64,000 nucleotides of DNA from an uncultured Desulfovibrio sp. (GTDB lineage: Bacteria; Desulfobacterota; Desulfovibrionia; Desulfovibrionales; Desulfovibrionaceae), in assembly GCA_934546745.1 (NCBI GenBank), contig CAKTDV010000004.1, forward strand, positions 1 to 64,000, in the 5' to 3' direction. Shown piece after piece: positions 9,971 through 18,544 of the stretch. The notes under the pieces were generated by a model, which saw nothing but the letters and a program-made list of their open reading frames with translations, was not told where the DNA came from and did not search any database. Position 1 is the first letter of the stretch, and each line of letters begins with the position of its first letter. The translations under genes were made by a program, and so were the position numbers.

Positions 9971-10537
9971 TTACGGATTGTCGTTCTCAAGATCTTTGAT
10001 TTTTTTGGCGGGAACTCCCGCGACGAGGCAGTTGTCGGGAATATCTTTGGTGACAACGGCCCCGGCAGCGACGACGTTACTGCCGATAGTCACACCGGGC
10101 AAAATAGTACAGTTTCCGCCAATCCAGACATCGTTGCCGATGACGACGGGTTTGACCTGAGACAACTTTTCCCGTCTCCCTTTGGGTGACAGGGGATGAT
10201 TGACTGTAGTGATCAGTGTATTTGGGCCTATCATGCAATAGTTGCCGATATGTACCGGAGCGACATCAAGGATTGTCACATTGTAGTTTGCCAAAAAATC
10301 TTTGCCAACATGGATATTTTTTCCATTGTCACATTGAAAATGGGGAAGAATCGTGGGATTTTCCTCTGCCGATCCAAACAGCGCGTCAATCAGTTCTCGC
10401 TGTTTGGCACTGTCCGTGTGGGGGATGCTGTTGAGTGCGCGACACAGTGCCGCGGCATTGCCCTTGCGGGCTTCAACTTCAGGGTCGGTAAAGCGGAATT
10501 CCAGCCCGGCATCATATTTTTCCAGTTCTGTCATCAT
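9971..10537 (-). CDS. maltose/galactoside-type sugar O-acetyltransferase
   Basis: A 188-residue acetyl-CoA dependent O-acetyltransferase of the LacA/Maa group. It has the N-terminal Mac domain (residues 5-60, with FRFTDPEVEARK), then left-handed beta-helix hexapeptide repeats (HIGNYCMIGPNTL, VVIGNDVWIGGNCTILPGV) and the conserved catalytic His region TTVNHP. The C-terminus GVPAKKI is typical. AAGGAG stands 6 nt before the first of two ATGs, supporting 10537. It lies downstream of the leftward esterase and reductase genes but is separated from them by 85 nt. Confidence 0.9.
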   Translation of the reverse strand: MMTELEKYDAGLEFRFTDPEVEARKGNAAALCRALNSIPHTDSAKQRELIDALFGSAEENPTILPHFQCDNGKNIHVGKDFLANYNVTILDVAPVHIGNYCMIGPNTLITTVNHPLSPKGRREKLSQVKPVVIGNDVWIGGNCTILPGVTIGSNVVAAGAVVTKDIPDNCLVAGVPAKKIKDLENDNP

Positions 10538-10622
10538 GATGAGCTCCTTACAGAGATCTGTACCTCTTGTTATGAAAACGTAGTTGCGATTTTGTATATC
10601 TTTGGGAAAAAATCCATTGATG

Positions 10623-11645
10623 TCATTTCAAATGCCGGTCAAAAAATCTACCCAGCTCAGTAAAGTGGAAGGCCGTTTCCGGCGCATCCGCCGCCATGTG
10701 ATATTGGGCGTGCGACATGCCTTCAAAGACGATAAGATCCGCCGTGACGCCCGCCTCGCGCAGCTTCAGGTGCATTCGCGCGGTGTTGCTGAGAAACAGA
10801 TCTCTTGTGCCTGTGGTCAGCAATGTGGGTGGAAAACCTTTGACATCTCCATAGACGGGGGAAAGCAGCGGATCGCGCAGATCATGCCCGCCGGCATAGA
10901 GTCGCGCGGCTTCCCTGAGCCAGCCTTCATAACTGACCAGAATATTGTCCACACCCTCATTGGTGAAATAGGTGTCGCCAGTCTTGGTCATATCCGTCCA
11001 CGGCGTCCCCGGAGCAATGGCTCCCGGCAGGGGCAACCCTTCCGCCTTGGCGCGTAAAACCAGCGCCAGCGTCATACCTCCTCCAGTTGACGTGCCGAAC
11101 ACGCCGATCTTTTCCGGCGGAGAGGATTTCAGCAGTTCCCGATACACTGCCAGCGCGTCGTCCAGTGCGGCGGGATAGGGGAAATCCGGCGGCATTCTGT
11201 AATCGACAGAAACCACCTTCATGCCGCCGAATCCGGCCATGTAGACGGCCTCCAGAGTACCCGCCTCCCCCGGATTCAGGACATAGCCTCCGCCGTGAAA
11301 ATGCAGCAGGACACGATCCCGATTCTTCGCCGGGATGGCCTTGGGCGTGAGCGTGAACGTTTTTACGCCCGCCGCGACGCCATGCGCAACCGTAACGCCC
11401 ATTTTTTCACGTAGGGCGGGTATGCCGGCAGCGGTCTTCTCCGCCAGATCCGCAACCCATTTTTTCCATTCCCGCACCGTCTGTGGATGGGTATTCCACC
11501 AGTACGGCGGTTCTGAAGCAATCAATGACTGAAGTTCGGCGCTGACGGTTCGCGGCACTGGCACAGGGCGTTCCGTTGTGTCTTTGGCATAAATGCCGCT
11601 TGCGGCGACGCAAAGCAGCAGCGCGACTCCTGAAATCCATCGCAT
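10623..11645 (-). CDS. exported alpha/beta hydrolase (HSL-family esterase)
   Basis: A 340-residue esterase. Residues 1-20 form a Sec signal peptide, so it is probably periplasmic. The oxyanion motif HGGG is at 117-120, the nucleophile elbow GTSTGG at 184-189 (Ser186), the acid Asp282 (TRDLF) and the base His312 (MSHAQ), as in the hormone-sensitive lipase family. The start at 11645 was chosen because a longer upstream frame would place a basic, low-complexity stretch before a clean signal peptide. The gene sits in a leftward cluster with a flavodoxin-type reductase and a broken DUF362 gene, opposite an AraC regulator. The substrate is unknown. Confidence 0.88.
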   Translation of the reverse strand: MRWISGVALLLCVAASGIYAKDTTERPVPVPRTVSAELQSLIASEPPYWWNTHPQTVREWKKWVADLAEKTAAGIPALREKMGVTVAHGVAAGVKTFTLTPKAIPAKNRDRVLLHFHGGGYVLNPGEAGTLEAVYMAGFGGMKVVSVDYRMPPDFPYPAALDDALAVYRELLKSSPPEKIGVFGTSTGGGMTLALVLRAKAEGLPLPGAIAPGTPWTDMTKTGDTYFTNEGVDNILVSYEGWLREAARLYAGGHDLRDPLLSPVYGDVKGFPPTLLTTGTRDLFLSNTARMHLKLREAGVTADLIVFEGMSHAQYHMAADAPETAFHFTELGRFFDRHLK

Positions 11646-11728
11646 GGCAGTCTGTTCTCCGTGCGCGCTCAGGCGGGGCGGCCGATTCCGCGTCCGCCTG
11701 AGCGGGTGCTTTTTTCTGTGAAACCGCT

Positions 11729-12352
11729 TTAGCGGATGAAATTGGTCGGTTCCCAAGGCTCCATGACGGGATATGTGATCCCGGCGGCCTTGCCTGCGGC
11801 GATGCTCTTGACAAGCCAGGCCATGTTGTCGCCCAACGTGCGCATGGTTTGCATGCCTTCCTTGTCTCGCAAAACTTCCTCTGGTGTGTTGCCATGTACG
11901 GAATTCCAGTATTGCGAGGAAACCACAGGCATCCGGGCAATAGTGAAATACTTGTTCAGACGATCAAAAGAAGCGCTGGCCCCGCCACGGCGGCAGCTGA
12001 CAACAGCGGCGGCGGGCTTGAACGCGTAGAGCTCGTTCCGTGTGAAGAATACTCTATCCAGAAAGGAACAGAGAGCGCCATTGGGACCGGCGTAATATAC
12101 CGGAGAACCTACAACAAGCCCATCCGCTTTACGTAGCAACTCAATAGCTTCATTGACGGGATCGTCCGTGAACAGGCACCGTCTTGTTTCCGCGCATTTG
12201 CCGCAAGCAACACAACCATGCATGACTTTGTTGCCCACATGCAACATTTTTGTTTCCATTCCATGCTTTTCCAGTTGTGCCGCCACAATGTTCAACGCCG
12301 TATAGGTACATCCTCTGGGATGCGGACTGCCGTTGATCAGAAGAATAGGCAT
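11729..12352 (-). CDS. flavodoxin-fold NAD(P)H-dependent oxidoreductase
   Basis: A 207-residue FMN reductase-type protein. The N-terminus LLINGSPHPRGCTYTA is the FMN phosphate loop, GSPVYYAGP is the second flavin-binding element, and the CVACGKCAETRRC cluster (around residue 58) is the cysteine pattern seen in flavodoxin-family proteins with a possible iron-sulfur or regulatory site. AAGGAG lies 7 nt upstream of ATG 12352; a longer frame upstream is not coding-like. It is the middle gene of a leftward cluster facing an AraC regulator, suggesting regulated redox chemistry. Confidence 0.87.
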   Translation of the reverse strand: MPILLINGSPHPRGCTYTALNIVAAQLEKHGMETKMLHVGNKVMHGCVACGKCAETRRCLFTDDPVNEAIELLRKADGLVVGSPVYYAGPNGALCSFLDRVFFTRNELYAFKPAAAVVSCRRGGASASFDRLNKYFTIARMPVVSSQYWNSVHGNTPEEVLRDKEGMQTMRTLGDNMAWLVKSIAAGKAAGITYPVMEPWEPTNFIR

Positions 12353-12515
12353 AAAAAGCTCCTTTGTGGCCTGCCCCTCACCCCCCATGTTTGCCGGCTA
12401 TTGCGGCAAGGGGGCGGAGTGACCGCGGATTGTTTTTTGCGAAGGGGGGAACGATGGCCTTTTGCATGCTCTTGTCAGGGGAGGGATTGCTGTGGCCCAG
12501 CGCTCTCCCGCTTGA

Positions 12516-12878
12516 CTACAGGGCAATCCATTCATACTCCGGGCTGCCCATGCCCAGGGCTGGCAGAGAGAACGTTGCACTCCACAATGGCGCTGGAATA
12601 GCGGCCTGAAGTTTTCGCACCCAATCTCTGGGAAGGATATTCGGCCCGTTTGGTTCGCCGGTGTGCAGCTTGATCGCGATTCTGCCGGTAAGATGCTGAT
12701 TGATGCGGGCATAGAGCCGCAGCAGACTGTCGGAGCTGATGTCACGGGTAAAGAAGACGCGCGCTTTCTCCCGTAAGGCGGCAAATGTCCGCGCCTCTGG
12801 AAAGGCCGCCAGAGCCAGAGCGCCCGCGGCAAGGGCACCGCCTTTTAAAAATAGGCGCCGGGAAAGATGACGTGCCAT
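12516..12878 (-). pseudogene. Tat-exported DUF362 protein, truncated and frameshifted
   Basis: The product begins with a twin-arginine signal (SRRLFLKGGALAAGALALA), then a DUF362-like start (VFFTRDISSDSLLRLY, KLHTGEPNGPNILPRDW). After about residue 103 the frame goes wrong: it reads PLWSATFSL, whereas the neighbouring frame gives SAIVECNVLSASPG, the expected DUF362 continuation. Both frames stop soon after (12532 and 12516). DUF362 proteins usually exceed 300 residues, so about two thirds are missing. GGAGG precedes ATG 12878. It is the first gene divergent from the AraC regulator, so it may once have been that regulator's main target. Confidence 0.75.
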
Positions 12879-13075
12879 CGGTGAGTTCCTCCCTGTCGTG
12901 TGGTAAAATAGGATTGCTGAAAAATAGACAAAAGCGTTTTGAAAAACAGCGCTGGATCGTAAGGAATCATGTGGTATTTTCTCAGATCTTCCGCTATGGA
13001 AATTCCGGGAGAGCGCGCGCTCACAGGCCAGCGTGCGCCACGGCATTGTTTGCATGCTTTGCAGGGAGAAATAAC

Positions 13076-14023
13076 ATGCATCCGTTACTGGAATCCGCAA
13101 TCAACTATTTGGGAGAACGTTTTTCCCGGCGTAACTGGACATACCTTGATGTGCCTTCTGAAAGCGGAAAAAAGAAAACGTACGCGTGGCCGGGCAATAC
13201 GGACGAAAAAATAATGATTTGTGTCCACAATGGCAAAGACATACAGGAAGAATTTCACTATCAGGATTTTTTCTTTTTCAATTTTGCCTACAAAGGAGAT
13301 TACGGGGCTGTCAGCTATAGAGATACTAATTATATTACCATTCATGAAAATGAATGCTATATAGGGCAACCTCATTCTGGGTATGCTTTATCTGTCCATA
13401 GCGAAGATCCCATCGTCATTATTGGTGTGTTGATTCAGAAAGAATCCTTTTTTAAACTATTTCTTCCAATTTTATCTTCAGATACAAAACTCTTTCGTTT
13501 CTTTCTTACGCCACAGACAAATGAATATGCGGAAGAGTTCATACATTTACATTTTGACAAATCCTGTTGTATTCGAATGCTATTGGATATGATGATTGTT
13601 GAATATGCAAACCCTCGCGAAGACACTCAGGCTGTTCTTCAATCCTTAGTACTGACTCTTCTCATGCTGGTCGCACGGCAATACAAATCTTCCCATCCTG
13701 TTTTTGATGATGATCGGTTGGCGGATAAAATAGTTCGCTATATGGGAGAACATACAGATACGGTATCCCTAAAAGATATCTCAAAACGATTTTCCTGCCA
13801 CCCAAACTACATTTCCACGCTGTTGCGCCGGGAGCTTGGAAAAACATTTTCAATAATCCTTTTGGAGCTGCGTATGGAACGGGCCATCTATCTTATTAAA
13901 GGCACAGATCTCTCGATTGAAAAAATAGCTCTGATGCTTGGATACAACAACAGCAGCAATTTCTATAAAGCATTCCGTGAATACTATGGAAAATCTCCAC
14001 GAAATTTTATAGCAGCACGATGA
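13076..14023 (+). CDS. AraC family transcriptional regulator
   Basis: A 315-residue regulator. The N-terminal ligand-sensing part (about 1-200, with GKKKTYAWPG and an EENECYIGQPH-like beta region) is followed by two C-terminal helix-turn-helix units (about 220-315), with VSLKDISKRFSCHPNYIS in the first and SIEKIALMLGYNNSSNFYKA in the second, ending SPRNF as is typical. The start at 13076 has GGGAGA upstream; a longer frame would cover the divergent promoter region. It reads away from the DUF362/reductase/esterase cluster and probably controls it. The gene is more AT-rich than its neighbours, suggesting transfer. Confidence 0.92.
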   Translation: MHPLLESAINYLGERFSRRNWTYLDVPSESGKKKTYAWPGNTDEKIMICVHNGKDIQEEFHYQDFFFFNFAYKGDYGAVSYRDTNYITIHENECYIGQPHSGYALSVHSEDPIVIIGVLIQKESFFKLFLPILSSDTKLFRFFLTPQTNEYAEEFIHLHFDKSCCIRMLLDMMIVEYANPREDTQAVLQSLVLTLLMLVARQYKSSHPVFDDDRLADKIVRYMGEHTDTVSLKDISKRFSCHPNYISTLLRRELGKTFSIILLELRMERAIYLIKGTDLSIEKIALMLGYNNSSNFYKAFREYYGKSPRNFIAAR

Positions 14024-14159
14024 GCCTCGTATTCCGTAACAGCAAATCAGACGCACCGATCTGGACATCCGCCGCGCGGGAGGGCATCCTGCCGGACAGC
14101 GCGCCGTTGTCCCGTCGGGGGACAGGGCGCAAGACGCTGGCGAGGGAGCGTGCGGAAGG

Positions 14160-15143
14160 ATGTTTGAAGCGTTTTTTGCGGTTCTGCCGGTTTTTCTGGT
14201 GATTTTTCTGGGTTCCTGGCTGCATGATCGCGATGTGCTGCCGGAACAGACGGGCGTCGTGCTGGGGCTGGTTGTCCTCAAGGTGTCGTTGCCCGCGCTG
14301 ATTCTGCATATTCTGGCCGGGGCCCGGGCCGCTGATCTGGCCTATCCGGCCTTCTGGGCGGGCATGTTCGGCGCGTCGCTGGCCGTCTATTTCGTCGCCT
14401 ACTGGGGCGACAGGCTGCTGTGCCGTCGCGGCGAAGGGCCGGCCACCATTGTGGCGCTGGGCTGTTCATCCTGCAATGCGGCCTTTGTGGGCCTGCCCAT
14501 TGTGGCCAACCTGTTTCCCGGCAATGGGGAGGCCATGCTCATTGCCGGGCTTGCGACCCTGACGCCCAATGCCGTCATGATTGTGGCGCAGTCGCGGCTG
14601 GATGTTCTGGCCGGGGCTTCGGCCTGGGACGGCGCGGGAGGCTGGGCGCGCCGCTGGCGTCTGTGCCGCGCGCTGCTGCTGGGCAACCCTGTGCTGCTCA
14701 TGTCCGGCGTGGGATTGATCCTGAGCCTGTCCGGCGTGGGGCTCTGGGAACCGCTGGATCGCGTGGCCGGGATCATTGGCAATACGGCCGCGCCCTGTAT
14801 GCTGCTGTCGCTGGGCTTTGATCTGCGCCAGAAACTGGCGCTGGCGGCGCGGCGCGGACAAGGGCATGCCGCGTTGCGGCAGGCGTGGGTGCTGCTGTGC
14901 AAACTGCTTCTGCTGCCGCTGCTGGCCTGGGGCATCATGGCCGCCGTGGGATTGCCGCCGCTCTGGACGGCCGTCGGTGTGCTGATCAGCGCCACGGGAA
15001 CGGCGCTGATCGCTTCCGTGCTGGCCTCCGTGTACAGCGCCATTGCCGAGGAAGCGGCCATGACGGCGGTGCTCTCCAACGGGCTGAGCCTGTTCACGCT
15101 GACGGGCTTCATCTGGCTGTTCCGCCATCTGGGCTATTTTTAG
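14160..15143 (+). CDS. AEC (auxin efflux carrier) family permease
   Basis: A 327-residue membrane protein with about ten hydrophobic segments, starting FFAVLPVFLVIFLGSWL. It has the AEC-type features GLVVLKVSLPALIL in the first half and VLISATGTALIASVLA in the second. AEC proteins export small organic anions such as malate, or auxin-like compounds; the substrate here cannot be told. It stands alone, 136 nt after the AraC gene; that gap shows no gene. Confidence 0.88.
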   Translation: MFEAFFAVLPVFLVIFLGSWLHDRDVLPEQTGVVLGLVVLKVSLPALILHILAGARAADLAYPAFWAGMFGASLAVYFVAYWGDRLLCRRGEGPATIVALGCSSCNAAFVGLPIVANLFPGNGEAMLIAGLATLTPNAVMIVAQSRLDVLAGASAWDGAGGWARRWRLCRALLLGNPVLLMSGVGLILSLSGVGLWEPLDRVAGIIGNTAAPCMLLSLGFDLRQKLALAARRGQGHAALRQAWVLLCKLLLLPLLAWGIMAAVGLPPLWTAVGVLISATGTALIASVLASVYSAIAEEAAMTAVLSNGLSLFTLTGFIWLFRHLGYF

Positions 15144-15179
15144 GGCGGTTTCACCGCGGGAAACGCGCCCGCCGGGTTG

Positions 15180-15851
15180 TCAATGCACGGGCTTTTTGCC
15201 GCGCAGCAGCGGTTCTCCGAGGCGGAGCGATTTGAGAACGCCGGGCACCTTGGCGGCGCGCGCGGCGTCGCCGCGCATCAGCAGGAAGACCACATAGAGT
15301 TTGCCGCGCCGTTCCATACGGGTGCGGTAGCCGCGCCCTTCCAGCCGCTGGCGGATGTCGTCCACGCTTTCCATATCCTTGAACGCGGCCACCTGAAAGA
15401 CATAGTCGAAGACGGTGGCCGGCGTTGCCGCCTTGACGGGCGGCGGCGGGGTCTGCCCCGGAGGCACGGCGGGGCGCATGCCCGGAGGCATGGCGGGCAG
15501 CGCGTCCTCCTTTTCTTTTTCCTTGCCGGAAGGCGGGGGCGGCGCGGGGGGCTTTTCTCCGGGAACCGCGCGCAGGGCCGTGGCAAAGCGCAGATCGCTG
15601 GGCTGGAGTACGGGGCCGCGTTCGTCCGCCGGAGCGCCGCTTGCGGGGAGCGTGGCCCCGGAACCGCCGTCCACCGGCGGCGTCCAGCGGCTGCGTCCCG
15701 CCATGACGCCGCCCAGATAGGCAAGCACCAGCGCCGCCACGAAAAGAAAGGCGGCGGCGGCCAGAGTTCCCGGCTTGAGACGCAGCCCCCGGGCCGTGTC
15801 CGGGGACGAAACGGATGCCGGGGATGCGGAACGGCGGGCGGCGGGCGGCAT
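15180..15851 (-). CDS. SPOR-domain membrane protein
   Basis: A 223-residue protein: a short cytoplasmic N-terminus, one transmembrane segment (about residues 31-51, AAAFLFVAALVLAYLGGV), a long Pro/Ala-rich linker, and a C-terminal SPOR-like domain (about 145-215, FQVAAFKDMESVDDIRQRLE then a VVFLLMRGDAARA half) that in this family binds denuded septal peptidoglycan. AAGGAG precedes ATG 15851. It converges with the AEC permease and is probably a cell-division or envelope-associated factor. Confidence 0.78.
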   Translation of the reverse strand: MPPAARRSASPASVSSPDTARGLRLKPGTLAAAAFLFVAALVLAYLGGVMAGRSRWTPPVDGGSGATLPASGAPADERGPVLQPSDLRFATALRAVPGEKPPAPPPPSGKEKEKEDALPAMPPGMRPAVPPGQTPPPPVKAATPATVFDYVFQVAAFKDMESVDDIRQRLEGRGYRTRMERRGKLYVVFLLMRGDAARAAKVPGVLKSLRLGEPLLRGKKPVH

Positions 15852-16018
15852 GGTTTCTCCTTGTCTTAAAGAGGCGCTTTTCGCTGACGCAGCATAGCAA
15901 CAGGGGGAATCCGCGTCAAAGCGGCGCGGGGGAGGCACCCGGAAAAGATATTCTTGACAAGACGGCAATGCCGGTGAAATCCTCTTTCTGTAACATTTGG
16001 TAACCTTTGACTGCTTCC

Positions 16019-16050
16019 AGAGTGGTCTCACGTTGAAATGCAACCGCTCT
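16019..16050. repeat. dispersed intergenic inverted repeat (copy 1)
   Basis: Imperfect hairpin AGAGTGGTCTCA ... CAACCGCTCT. It is clearly related to the copy at 63795-63827; weaker relatives appear at about 11725, 15146, 27816 and 33290. It lies in the 272-nt gap between the SPOR gene and the exported protein gene, where nothing else was seen. Confidence 0.6.
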
Positions 16051-16123
16051 GGTGTGGCCGCTTTTGCGGCCCGCGTGGTAAAATTCACATTTTTTGCGGA
16101 CTGAGAACAATGGGGGATACGCT

Positions 16124-17116
16124 ATGAAGGCGTCTTTCCGTCTTGCGCTGTTGTGTGCTGTTGCCTGCTGCCTGTATGCGGGCGTTGTTGCCGCAAAACC
16201 CTCCATTCCCCGATCCGGTACGGCGGATACGGAACGCGCCACGCTGGCTGTCGCCAATATGACGGAAGGCGATCTGCTCGGCGTGCGTTTCCTGCGGGAT
16301 GGGCAGGAGCATTTTGCGCGTCTCGATCTCGCGCCGGGCATGGAGGACGTGCTGGAAAATCCGGGCGGAATGGCGGATCTGCGCCTGGATATGGGCTTTG
16401 AGCTCTGGTTTTTTGACAAGGCGCCGCTGGACGGTGTGGACCGCCTTGCGGCCTGCCATGAGAAGGATGCCGCCTGTCTTGTGCTGACGGGCCACGACGG
16501 CGCGCAACGCCATCTTGCCGGGCGCGTGCGTTCGCTTCTGCCTGTGCCCGGTATGCGCCCCGTGTGCGAGCTGACGCGCTTTCACTCCGGCATGCGCATG
16601 GATGAGGCTTGTGCTCTGGTGGAACCGCACCCGCAGCGGGACGATAACGACGCGGTGCTGACGAGTCTGGGCTTTGCCGGGCTGGTGTGGGCCGCGCGTC
16701 TTTCCCCCGGCCGTGTGGACCCGGCGAATCCGGATGAGGACGCCGGTCAGGCGCTGCTGGATCATGTGGAGCTGCGCCAGCGCCTGACGCCGGAAACGCT
16801 CGCCACCCTGCGCCGGGCGCTGGCGGCCCAGGGCTACCGCCCCTGGCAGGCGGAGTTTCCCGGCATGGATCTCAATTTTATGGAAATGTCTGAAATCCCG
16901 CTCGACCGGCAGACGGAAATTCTGGAAAACGCCGTCAGCCTGCTCATGGCCTCGAAGAAAGGGGAAGGAAGCCTGATGCTGGCCCCCGCGGCCATGTTGC
17001 CCGCGCTGGCCAATGCGGACGGCCCCCAGGGCGACGTGCAGCTTTTCACGATTACGCTGAACCGCGCTTCCCGGACGCTGATTGTCGATATGGCGGCCTA
17101 CAGTCCAAATAGTTGA
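16124..17116 (+). CDS. exported protein of unknown function
   Basis: A 330-residue protein with a clear Sec signal peptide (FRLALLCAVACCLYAGVVAA, cut near residue 24). The rest is a mixed, soluble, acidic sequence with a few cysteines (for example CHEKDAAC and CELTRFH) and no transmembrane segment. I do not recognise the family. A GGGGGA stretch precedes ATG 16124. It stands 63 nt upstream of thiD but there is no functional link. Confidence 0.7.
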   Translation: MKASFRLALLCAVACCLYAGVVAAKPSIPRSGTADTERATLAVANMTEGDLLGVRFLRDGQEHFARLDLAPGMEDVLENPGGMADLRLDMGFELWFFDKAPLDGVDRLAACHEKDAACLVLTGHDGAQRHLAGRVRSLLPVPGMRPVCELTRFHSGMRMDEACALVEPHPQRDDNDAVLTSLGFAGLVWAARLSPGRVDPANPDEDAGQALLDHVELRQRLTPETLATLRRALAAQGYRPWQAEFPGMDLNFMEMSEIPLDRQTEILENAVSLLMASKKGEGSLMLAPAAMLPALANADGPQGDVQLFTITLNRASRTLIVDMAAYSPNS

Positions 17117-17179
17117 CAGGCAAAACTCCGTTTTCCGGGGCGCGGCGATGCCGCACCCGGAAGAGGAAAGGGAGGCATT

Positions 17180-17992
17180 GTGAGACAACCGCCCAATATC
17201 CTGACTGTCGCTGGTTCCGACTCCGGCGGCGGCGCGGGCATTCAGGCCGATTTGAAAACCATCATGGCGCTCGGCGGCTACGGTATGAGCGTTGTCACGG
17301 CCCTGACGGCCCAGCATGGCGAAGGTGTTCTGGGCATTCATGCGCCGGATCCGGAGTTCGTTCTGTTGCAGTTGCAAGCCGTGCGGGAGGGCTTTCCCAT
17401 TGCGGCGGCAAAAACCGGGATGCTTTTTTCCGCCCCCATTATCCGGGCTGTGGCCGGAGCGTTGCGTCAACGGAATTTTCCCCTTGTCGTGGATCCTGTC
17501 TGCGTCAGCCAGAGCGGCAGCCGCCTGTTGCGGGAAGACGCCGTGGAGGCACTGAAAGAAGAGCTGCTGCCGCACTGCGACTTGCTGACGCCCAACGGCC
17601 CGGAAGCGGAGACGCTGACCGGGCTACCCCTTTCCGGCAAAGAGGGCATCCTTGCCGCCGGGGAGACGCTGCTGCGCATGGGGCCGCGAGCCGTACTCAT
17701 CAAGGGCGGGCATATGGATACGGGGGATACGGTCACCGACTATCTGTTTGTGGGGAAGGAAGCCCCCCGCCCCCTGCCGCAACCGAGGGTGGACACCCGC
17801 AACAATCACGGAACCGGCTGCACACTGTCCGCCGCCATCGCCGCCAACCTTGGCTGGGGCTTGCCTCTTGCCGCCGCCGTTCTCAGGGCGCAGGCCTTTC
17901 TCAACCGCGCCCTGCGATACAGTTACGCGCCCGGAAAAGGCCGCGGCCCGGTCAATCATGCGGCGGGCTGTACGTCCTGTGAGGAGGCGTGA
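17180..17992 (+). CDS. thiD: hydroxymethylpyrimidine/phosphomethylpyrimidine kinase
   Basis: ThiD phosphorylates HMP and HMP-phosphate in thiamine synthesis. The 270-residue protein starts with the signature TVAGSDSGGGAGIQADLKT, contains VVDPVCVS, LTPNGPEAE and the C-terminal ribokinase-fold motif NNHGTGCTLSAAIA with the catalytic Asp/Gly-rich loop. The start is GTG at 17180, just after GGGAGG. No other thiamine gene or thiamine riboswitch was seen nearby. Confidence 0.95.
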   Translation: MRQPPNILTVAGSDSGGGAGIQADLKTIMALGGYGMSVVTALTAQHGEGVLGIHAPDPEFVLLQLQAVREGFPIAAAKTGMLFSAPIIRAVAGALRQRNFPLVVDPVCVSQSGSRLLREDAVEALKEELLPHCDLLTPNGPEAETLTGLPLSGKEGILAAGETLLRMGPRAVLIKGGHMDTGDTVTDYLFVGKEAPRPLPQPRVDTRNNHGTGCTLSAAIAANLGWGLPLAAAVLRAQAFLNRALRYSYAPGKGRGPVNHAAGCTSCEEA

Positions 17993-18032
17993 ACGGCGCG
18001 CCAATTCTTGGTGAGAAAAAGCAGATTCTAAT

Positions 18033-18048
18033 TGGCATTGAATTTGCA
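18033..18048 (+). promoter_or_regulatory. sigma-54 type promoter for fliJ
   Basis: TGGCATTGAATTTGCA matches the -24/-12 consensus TGGCAYR-N4-TTGCW with exact spacing. It lies 58 nt before the fliJ ATG, in the only gap before this flagellar pair. Sigma-54 control of mid/late flagellar genes is well known in other bacteria. Confidence 0.75.
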
Positions 18049-18106
18049 AACTATGCTTCAGCCACGCTGCCGTGGCTGTAAGACCGTCAAAAAAAAGGCG
18101 TTTCAC

Positions 18107-18544
18107 ATGGCGTTCCGTTTCTCCCTGCAAAAGGTGCTTGACTACCGGGAACAGCTGGAAGAAGAAGCCAAAAACCGTTTTGCGCTGGTGCAGCGGCAAT
18201 ACCGTGAGGCCAGGGAGCAACTGGCGGCGCTGTCGTCGGAATTGAAAACGCAGGAAGAGCGTCTTTACGGACAGGTTGTTGACAATGCCGGGGAACGCTG
18301 GCTGCTGGAAAGTTTCATCAGGGGGCTGCGCGCCGATGTGGAAAGCTCCACCGCGCGCGTCAGCAATCTCCAGATGATGCGCGATGAAATGCGAAAGGTT
18401 CTGGCGACCCGATCCATGGATAGAAAATTGTTGGAAAAGCTTAAGGAGCGCAAACGCCGGCAATACCTGCTGGACGAGCGTCTCAAGGAGCAGCGCTTCA
18501 ATGACGAAATCGCAACACTCCGCTACAACGCCCCGAATTTTTAA
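18107..18544 (+). CDS. fliJ: flagellar export protein FliJ
   Basis: FliJ is the coiled-coil stalk of the flagellar type III export ATPase (FliI). The 145-residue protein begins FRFSLQKVLDYREQLEEEAK, typical of FliJ, and is almost entirely heptad-like helix (LEEEAKNRF... through LKERKRRQYLLDERL). The start at 18107 is downstream of the sigma-54 promoter at 18033; the longer frame would begin inside that promoter. Its 3' end overlaps the next gene by 44 nt. Confidence 0.9.
   Translation: MAFRFSLQKVLDYREQLEEEAKNRFALVQRQYREAREQLAALSSELKTQEERLYGQVVDNAGERWLLESFIRGLRADVESSTARVSNLQMMRDEMRKVLATRSMDRKLLEKLKERKRRQYLLDERLKEQRFNDEIATLRYNAPNF

Noticed and set aside
12785..13075. Long N-terminal extension of the AraC regulator
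   Set aside because: It covers the divergent gene start and lacks coding character; ATG 13076 has a ribosome site.
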